Source: [Ruminococcus] lactaris ATCC 29176
GTDB taxonomy: Bacteria > Bacillota > Clostridia > Lachnospirales > Lachnospiraceae
Assembly: GCF_025152405.1 (NCBI RefSeq)
Contig: NZ_CP102292.1
Coordinates: 806,001 to 870,000, forward strand
DNA: 64,000 nucleotides
Direction: 5' to 3'
The position numbers were made by a program, and so were the translations under genes. Position 1 is the stretch's first letter. Each line of letters begins with the position of its first letter. Positions 59,472-64,000 of the stretch are shown here, one piece after another. The notes below the pieces were generated by a model that worked only from the letters and a program-made list of their open reading frames with translations, searched no databases and was not told where the DNA came from.

Positions 59472-59996
59472 ATGGAAAAGAAAGAAATAAAAATCTTCCG
59501 GGCGGGCAGAGAATCGCTGGAAGAAGCGGTCCGACTGGTACAGAGTACGGAAGAAAAGATGAAAGAAAAAAGCTGGTTTGTGGCAGAAAGCCTGGAAGAA
59601 TTTGACCGGTGGATGAGGAAAGATCAGGGATGGCTGTATGTGGCAAAGGATTGCAGCAGCGGACAACTGGCTGGAATGTTTTTTGTTGTCCTGCCGGGGA
59701 TGGAAGAAGAAAATCTGGGGTACGATATCGGTATGCAGGGCAGGCAGTTGTATGAGTGTGCCATTATGGATACGGTTGTGGTACTTCCTGAATACAGAGG
59801 AATGCATTTACAATATGAAATGATGCAGACTGCGGAGCGAAAGCTTCACAAAGAGGGTTATCGTTATCTTCTCTGTACGGTTCATCCGGAAAATAAATTC
59901 AGCAGGGAGAATGTGAAAAGACAGGGATACAAAAAAATACTGACAAAAGAAAAATATGGTGGATTTTTGCGGGATATCTGGATGAAAGAACTGTAA
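59472..59996 (+). CDS. GNAT family acetyltransferase
   Basis: 174 residues. The acetyl-CoA loop lies in MDTVVVLPEYRGMHLQYEMM (R/Q-x-x-G-x-G/A variant RGMHLQ), followed by helix AERKLHKEGYRYLLC and HPENKFSRENVKRQGYKKI. Target unknown. It is close behind the ClC gene, so the two are probably co-transcribed. Confidence 0.82.
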   Translation: MEKKEIKIFRAGRESLEEAVRLVQSTEEKMKEKSWFVAESLEEFDRWMRKDQGWLYVAKDCSSGQLAGMFFVVLPGMEEENLGYDIGMQGRQLYECAIMDTVVVLPEYRGMHLQYEMMQTAERKLHKEGYRYLLCTVHPENKFSRENVKRQGYKKILTKEKYGGFLRDIWMKEL

Positions 59997-60016
59997 AATA
60001 TCTGAAATTGAGATTG

Positions 60017-60052
60017 GTTGCAGAAAGGCAACTTCCGTTGCAAAATGGCAAC
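60017..60052. promoter_or_regulatory. Two tandem palindromic sites upstream of feoA
   Basis: GTTGCAGAAAGGCAAC (60017-60032) and GTTGCAAAATGGCAAC (60037-60052) share the form GTTGC-N6-GCAAC and are 20 bases apart (two helical turns). They lie just before a TTGACT (60064-60069) / TAAAAT (60088-60093) promoter with an 18-base spacer. This looks like a dimer-pair operator; the regulator is not known to me. Confidence 0.6.
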
Positions 60053-60113
60053 AAAGATTGCGATTGACTAACCCTGCGGATCTTTTCTAAAATGAAAAAA
60101 AGGAGGGATTGTT

Positions 60114-60326
60114 ATGCAGGCGTTATCAGATGCAAAAGCAGGGGAGAACTATACGATCAAGTGGATGTTCGGACTTCCGGAAGTTTTGGAGTTCCTGCAC
60201 AGTCATCATGTAGAAGAAGGATGTGATGTGCAGGTAATCCAGAAGATGACAGACGGAGTGATCATTGCAGTACAGGATACGAGATTTGTACTGGGAAATG
60301 AGATTGCAGACCGGATCCAGGTATGA
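60114..60326 (+). CDS. feoA: FeoA domain protein
   Basis: 70 residues from ATG 60114, RBS AAAGGAGGG. The SH3-like FeoA pattern is visible: [58 protein letters not shown]. FeoA supports the FeoB ferrous iron transporter, but feoB is not next to it; proA follows. Stand-alone FeoA proteins are frequent in clostridia. Tandem palindromes upstream suggest its own regulation. Confidence 0.83.
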   Translation: MQALSDAKAGENYTIKWMFGLPEVLEFLHSHHVEEGCDVQVIQKMTDGVIIAVQDTRFVLGNEIADRIQV

Positions 60327-60363
60327 TAAAATAGGTTTCAATCAGAAACTGAAAGGAGACGGA

Positions 60364-61617
60364 ATGATGGAAAGTTATATGCAGATGCTGGCAAAGCGTT
60401 CCAAAGATGCATCAAGAAGTGCTGCGAAGCTTGGCACAGCGGATAAGAACCGGGGACTGCTTGCAGTAGCAGATGAGCTGGTAGCAGAGCAGCAACTGAT
60501 CCTGGATGCGAATGCAAAGGATATTGAAGCAGCGAAGAAAAAGGGCGTGAAGCAGTCGCTGATCGACCGACTGGAGCTTTCAGAACGGCGGATCGCAGAT
60601 ATGGCGGAAGGTCTCAGGCAGATCGCAGCACTGGATGATCCGGTGGGAGAGGTTCTCTCGATGAAGACGAGACCGAACGGTCTCAGGATCGGACAGAAAA
60701 GAGTGCCGCTGGGAGTGGTCGGGATCATTTATGAGTCCAGACCGAATGTGACGGCTGATGCATTTGGACTTTGCTTCAAGACCGGAAATTCAGTGATCCT
60801 CAGAGGCGGCAGTGATGCAATCTATTCCAATCAGGCGATCGTCCATGCAGTGAAGGACGGTCTCAGAAAAGAAAAGCTCAACCAGGATCTGATCATTCTG
60901 GTTGAGGATACGGACAGGAAAGTTGTCAATGAGATGATGAAGATGCATGGCTGGATTGATGTTCTGATCCCAAGAGGCGGGGCAGGGCTGATCGCAAACG
61001 TAGTTGCGAACAGCACCGTGCCGGTCATTGAGACGGGAACCGGAAACTGCCATATTTATGTAGATGAATCTGCGGATATCAGGATGGCAGCCGAGATCAT
61101 CGAGAATGCCAAGACGCAGAGAATGGGTGTGTGCAATGCCTGTGAGTCACTGGTGATCCATTCCGGTATTCTTTCAAAGGCAATGCCGGAGATCGTGAAG
61201 AAGCTGAAAGCACATAATGTAGAGATACGTGGAGACGAGAGAGCCTGTACAGTGAGCAAAGAGATCATTCCGGCTTCAGAAGAAGACTGGGGAACAGAGT
61301 ACCTGGATGCAGTGATCTCAGTTAAGACAGTGGATTCGCTCCGGGAGGCGATCGATCATATCAACCGTTATAATACAGGACATTCAGAATCGATCATTAC
61401 CAAAGATTATGCAAATGCATTGCAGTTTCAGGATGAGATCGATGCGGCAGCAGTTTATGTGAATGCGTCCACAAGATTTACGGATGGCTTTGAATTTGGA
61501 TTCGGGGCAGAGATCGGAATCAGTACGCAGAAACTTCATGCAAGAGGTCCGATGGGACTGAATGCACTGACAACAACCAAATATATTATTTTTGGGAATG
61601 GACAGATAAGAAAATAG
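60364..61617 (+). CDS. proA: Gamma-glutamyl phosphate reductase (glutamate-5-semialdehyde dehydrogenase)
   Basis: About 417 residues from ATG 60364 (or 60367), RBS AAAGGAG; the frame is open further into feoA. Landmarks: [55 protein letters not shown] and the catalytic Cys in [13 protein letters not shown]. It reduces gamma-glutamyl phosphate to glutamate semialdehyde for proline. proB is not adjacent. A strong terminator separates it from the arginine operon. Confidence 0.96.
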   Translation: MMESYMQMLAKRSKDASRSAAKLGTADKNRGLLAVADELVAEQQLILDANAKDIEAAKKKGVKQSLIDRLELSERRIADMAEGLRQIAALDDPVGEVLSMKTRPNGLRIGQKRVPLGVVGIIYESRPNVTADAFGLCFKTGNSVILRGGSDAIYSNQAIVHAVKDGLRKEKLNQDLIILVEDTDRKVVNEMMKMHGWIDVLIPRGGAGLIANVVANSTVPVIETGTGNCHIYVDESADIRMAAEIIENAKTQRMGVCNACESLVIHSGILSKAMPEIVKKLKAHNVEIRGDERACTVSKEIIPASEEDWGTEYLDAVISVKTVDSLREAIDHINRYNTGHSESIITKDYANALQFQDEIDAAAVYVNASTRFTDGFEFGFGAEIGISTQKLHARGPMGLNALTTTKYIIFGNGQIRK

Positions 61618-61624
61618 CAGAAAA

Positions 61625-61695
61625 AATATAAGGGTGAGACAGGAAAAGGCAGACACATTAAAGTGGTGTGCCAGAAGCCTGTCCACCCTTATTTT
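61625..61695 (+). terminator. Terminator after proA
   Basis: TAAGGGTGAGACAGG (61629-61643) pairs with CCTGTCCACCCTTA (61678-61691), with GGCAGACAC/GTGGTGTGCC inside, and TTTT after. Confidence 0.85.
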
Positions 61696-61703
61696 GAAAT
61701 ACT

Positions 61704-61743
61704 ACTTGCATAATATGCATAAAAGATGTATTATTATGCAAGT
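61704..61743. promoter_or_regulatory. ArgR-like operator overlapping the argC promoter
   Basis: ACTTGCATAATA (61704-61715) and its inverted copy TATTATGCAAGT (61732-61743) flank ATGCATAAAA. The promoter TTGCAT (61706-61711) / TATTAT (61729-61734), 17-base spacing, lies within. The same -35/operator arrangement is found at argG. The 180-base leader to argC also holds a hairpin ATATCAT/ATGATAT (61852-61868). Confidence 0.7.
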
Positions 61744-61925
61744 AAACCGCATGATATGCCAGATGAAAGCAGAGAATGGACTGAAAAGGAGAGGCAAATT
61801 TTTAGAGACAGTTTTTTTAATGGAAATACTTTACTTCCTATAAAAGGTGGTATATCATAAAATGATATGGCATATGGCAGTACGTTACCATAGCATAGTA
61901 AAAATGAAAGGACTTGAGAAGAATT

Positions 61926-62966
61926 ATGATTAAAGTCGGAATTATCGGAGCGACCGGATATGCAGGCGGGGAGCTTGTTCGTATATTAATGGGACATAAA
62001 GATGCAGAAATTAAATGGTATGGTTCCAGAAGCTATGTAGACCAGAAGTATGCAGATGTATACAGGAATATGTTCCAGATCGTGGATGCAAAGTGCATGG
62101 ATGACAATATGGAAGAGCTGGCAGATCAGGTAGATGTGATCTTTACGGCAACGCCGCAGGGACTTTGTGCATCGCTGGTCAACGAGGAGATCCTGTCCAA
62201 GACGAAGATCATTGATCTGAGTGCAGACTTCCGCCTGAAAGATGTCAATGTATATGAAGAGTGGTATAAGATCGAACATAAAGCACCGCAGTATATTGAT
62301 GAGGCAGTTTACGGACTTTGTGAGATCAACAGGGATCTGGTAAAATCCGCAAGGATTGTTGCAAATCCGGGATGTTATACAACCTGCTCGATCCTGACAG
62401 CTTATCCGCTTGCAAAAGAAGGTCTGATTGATATGAGTACTTTGATCATAGATGCGAAGTCCGGAACTTCAGGAGCAGGAAGAGGTGCAAAGCTTCCGAA
62501 TCTCTATTGTGAAGTGAATGAGAATATCAAAGCGTACGGTGTTGCAACGCACCGGCATACACCGGAAATCGAGGAACAGCTTGGCTATGCATCCGGTGAG
62601 AAAGTGGTCTTGAACTTTACACCACATCTTGTGCCGATGAACAGAGGAATCCTTGCGACAGAGTATGCAACACTGAAAAAGAAAGTTACATATGAAGAAG
62701 TAAAGGCAGTTTATGATCAGTACTATGCAAAAGAAAAATTTGTCAGAGTGCTGGATCGGGATGTATGCCCGGAGACGAAATGGGTAGAGGGCAGCAACTA
62801 TGTAGATATCGGATTTAAGATCGATCCGAGAACGAACCGCATCATTATGATGGGGGCGATCGACAATCTGGTGAAAGGTGCGGCAGGACAGGCAGTACAG
62901 AATATGAATCTTCTGTTCGGTCTTCCGGAGGATGAAGGACTGGAATTAGTTCCGATGTTCCCGTAA
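61926..62966 (+). CDS. argC: N-acetyl-gamma-glutamyl-phosphate reductase
   Basis: About 346 residues from ATG 61926; TTG 61914 is a possible earlier start. NADP loop IKVGIIGATGYAGGELVRIL, catalytic Cys150 in VANPGCYTTCSI, and SGTSGAGRGAKLPNLYCEV plus HRHTPEIEEQL near the active site. It reduces N-acetylglutamyl phosphate. It heads an arginine operon with a GNAT and argJ behind it, under an ArgR-like operator. Confidence 0.96.
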   Translation: MIKVGIIGATGYAGGELVRILMGHKDAEIKWYGSRSYVDQKYADVYRNMFQIVDAKCMDDNMEELADQVDVIFTATPQGLCASLVNEEILSKTKIIDLSADFRLKDVNVYEEWYKIEHKAPQYIDEAVYGLCEINRDLVKSARIVANPGCYTTCSILTAYPLAKEGLIDMSTLIIDAKSGTSGAGRGAKLPNLYCEVNENIKAYGVATHRHTPEIEEQLGYASGEKVVLNFTPHLVPMNRGILATEYATLKKKVTYEEVKAVYDQYYAKEKFVRVLDRDVCPETKWVEGSNYVDIGFKIDPRTNRIIMMGAIDNLVKGAAGQAVQNMNLLFGLPEDEGLELVPMFP

Positions 62967-62987
62967 AGCGATAAAGGTGGTATATAG

Positions 62988-63434
62988 ATGATACGTGTAA
63001 TGACGATTGATGATTATGACGGAGTGTATGCACTGTGGAAAAAGATCAAAGGATTCGGAATCCGCAGTATTGATGATTCAAGAGAAGGTGTAGAGCGTTT
63101 CCTGAAGAGAAATCCGACGACCAGTGTGGTTGCCGTTGAAGATGGAAAGGTGGTTGGAAGTATCCTGTGCGGACATGATGGAAGAAGAGGCTGTCTGTAT
63201 CATGTCTGTGTGGATGAGGCATACCGGAGACATGGGATCGGAAAAGACATGGTCGTATATGCCATGAAAGCATTGCAGGACGAGAAGATCAATAAAGTAT
63301 CCCTGATCGCATTTACCCAGAATGATATAGGAAATGCGTTTTGGAATACGATCGGATGGACAGAGCGTTTGGATCTGAATTATTATGATTTTACATTGAA
63401 TGAGGCAAATATAACTGCATTTAATGAGCAGTGA
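62988..63434 (+). CDS. GNAT acetyltransferase within the arginine operon
   Basis: 148 residues, RBS AAAGGTGG before ATG 62988. Acetyl-CoA-binding segment: LYHVCVDEAYRRHGIGKDMV (R-R-x-G-x-G/K form), then ALQDEKINKVSLIAFTQND and FWNTIGWTERLDLNYY. Its position between argC and argJ raises the possibility that it acetylates glutamate (a short ArgA-like enzyme), but the family is too broad to decide. Co-transcription is likely (21-base gap from argC, 48 to argJ). Confidence 0.85.
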   Translation: MIRVMTIDDYDGVYALWKKIKGFGIRSIDDSREGVERFLKRNPTTSVVAVEDGKVVGSILCGHDGRRGCLYHVCVDEAYRRHGIGKDMVVYAMKALQDEKINKVSLIAFTQNDIGNAFWNTIGWTERLDLNYYDFTLNEANITAFNEQ

Positions 63435-63482
63435 GAAAAGTCTGTCGGTCAGGTGGCAGTGAGGAGAAAGGAAGCGGATACG

Positions 63483-64000
63483 ATGGAGATAATCAAAGGC
63501 GGAGTGACGGCTGCAAAAGGATTTGAGGCAGCGGCAGTGGCAGCACAGATCAAATATCAGGGACGTACGGACATGGCACTGATCTACAGTGAAAAGCCAT
63601 GCAAGGTTGCGGGAACATTTACGACGAATGTAGTGAAAGCTGCACCGGTCAGATGGGACAGGCAGATCGTGGAGAATAAGCAGAAATCACAGGCAGTGAT
63701 CATTAACTCAGGGATTGCCAATGCATGTACCGGTGTAGAGGGAATGATGTACTGCCAGGAGACAGCAAAAGAGGCGGCAAAGGTACTCGGAATCGAAGAA
63801 GCGGGCGTGCTGGTCGGATCTACCGGTGTGATCGGAATGCAGCTTCCGATCGACAGGATCAAAGCAGGTATCTCAGAGCTTGCAAAAGTGAAAAAGGCTG
63901 GCATTGAGAGCGGAACAGAAGCAGCAAAAGCGATCATGACGACGGATACAAAGAAGAAAGAGGTTGCTGTGCAGTTCCAGATCGGAGATAAGACGGTAAC
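63483..64000 (+). CDS. argJ: Bifunctional ornithine acetyltransferase / N-acetylglutamate synthase (N-terminal part)
   Basis: First 172 codons only; the gene runs off the window. It begins MEIIKGGVTAAKGFEAAAVA and has GTFTTNVVKAAPV, INSGIANACTGVEG and VLVGSTGVIGMQLPID, all typical of ArgJ. The self-cleavage threonine lies in AIMTTDTKKKE, at the junction of the alpha and beta chains. ArgJ transfers acetyl from N-acetylornithine to glutamate, so the cyclic route is used, and the GNAT upstream would be needed only for anaplerosis or another task. Confidence 0.94.
   Translation, partial: MEIIKGGVTAAKGFEAAAVAAQIKYQGRTDMALIYSEKPCKVAGTFTTNVVKAAPVRWDRQIVENKQKSQAVIINSGIANACTGVEGMMYCQETAKEAAKVLGIEEAGVLVGSTGVIGMQLPIDRIKAGISELAKVKKAGIESGTEAAKAIMTTDTKKKEVAVQFQIGDKTV

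Noticed and set aside
61634..61843. 69-residue ORF between proA and argC
   Set aside because: It spans the proA terminator hairpin and the ArgR-like operator, with no RBS; it is not a credible gene.

Overview
The window is a chromosomal segment of an anaerobic, Gram-positive Firmicute, most likely a gut Lachnospiraceae (Mediterraneibacter/Dorea/Blautia-like). The evidence is moderate GC with AGGAGG-type ribosome binding sites, a T-box, a single-aptamer glycine riboswitch, an oxygen-sensitive class III ribonucleotide reductase, a 1415-residue 2-hydroxyacyl-CoA dehydratase/activase fusion, spore-coat-like small proteins and a bile salt hydrolase. Nearly all of it is ordinary housekeeping sequence. 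The accessory features are small repeats, relics and one nuclease gene.

Layout. 1-5.5 kb: end of a GH42 beta-galactosidase, a methyltransferase, a bile salt hydrolase, a DUF3877-like protein, a metallo-beta-lactamase-fold hydrolase, a tandem CobU-like protein and CbiC. 5.5-8 kb: a LysR regulator whose 3' end runs into a solo IS200/IS605-type right end, a divergent YczE-like membrane protein and a DNA-deoxyinosine glycosylase. 8.1-12.2 kb: a tightly overlapping folate operon folC-folE-HD-folP-folBK. 12.4-24 kb: NCS2 purine permease; aroA and tyrA on the minus strand; an EF-G paralogue; trkA-trkH; an unknown membrane protein; a P-loop protein. 24.1-28 kb: a Fur-boxed DUF3793-flavodoxin operon, a ZIP transporter, and a glycine riboswitch driving an AGCS symporter. 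28.1-32 kb: nrdD-nrdG with tandem NrdR boxes, then a BASS-type transporter. 32-37 kb: T-box leuS, sensor-kinase relics, and a histidine phosphatase-YdcF fusion.

37.1-40.1 kb is the accessory island. An Rpn-family PD-(D/E)XK nuclease gene lies between two related foldback (inverted-repeat) elements, one of which carries a complete 196-bp structured repeat. Further copies or pieces of that repeat occur at 25.3, 32.0, 37.46, 55.5 and 58.1 kb. 40.1-54 kb: the dehydratase/activase, a rhomboid-like protein, pyk, TetR, mntP, a radical SAM protein, two coat-like proteins, a C26 amidotransferase, an M19 dipeptidase and uraA. 54-64 kb: an unknown gene preceded by ten heptamer repeats starting at its predicted transcription start, a MerR-like protein, argG, a TIM-barrel-like protein, a ClC channel, two GNATs, feoA, proA, and the start of an arginine operon (argC-GNAT-argJ). 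argG and argC share ArgR-like operators.

The most unusual signals are four. The structured repeat shows compensatory base changes between copies, and one copy lies between the leuS promoter and its T-box. The foldback elements have ends (TAAATTTGTA) that supply the stop codons of neighbouring genes. The CobU halves appear to have degenerated in complementary ways. The EF-G paralogue has lost its G4 NKxD motif. All gene calls come from reading the sequence and from family knowledge; no database search was possible.
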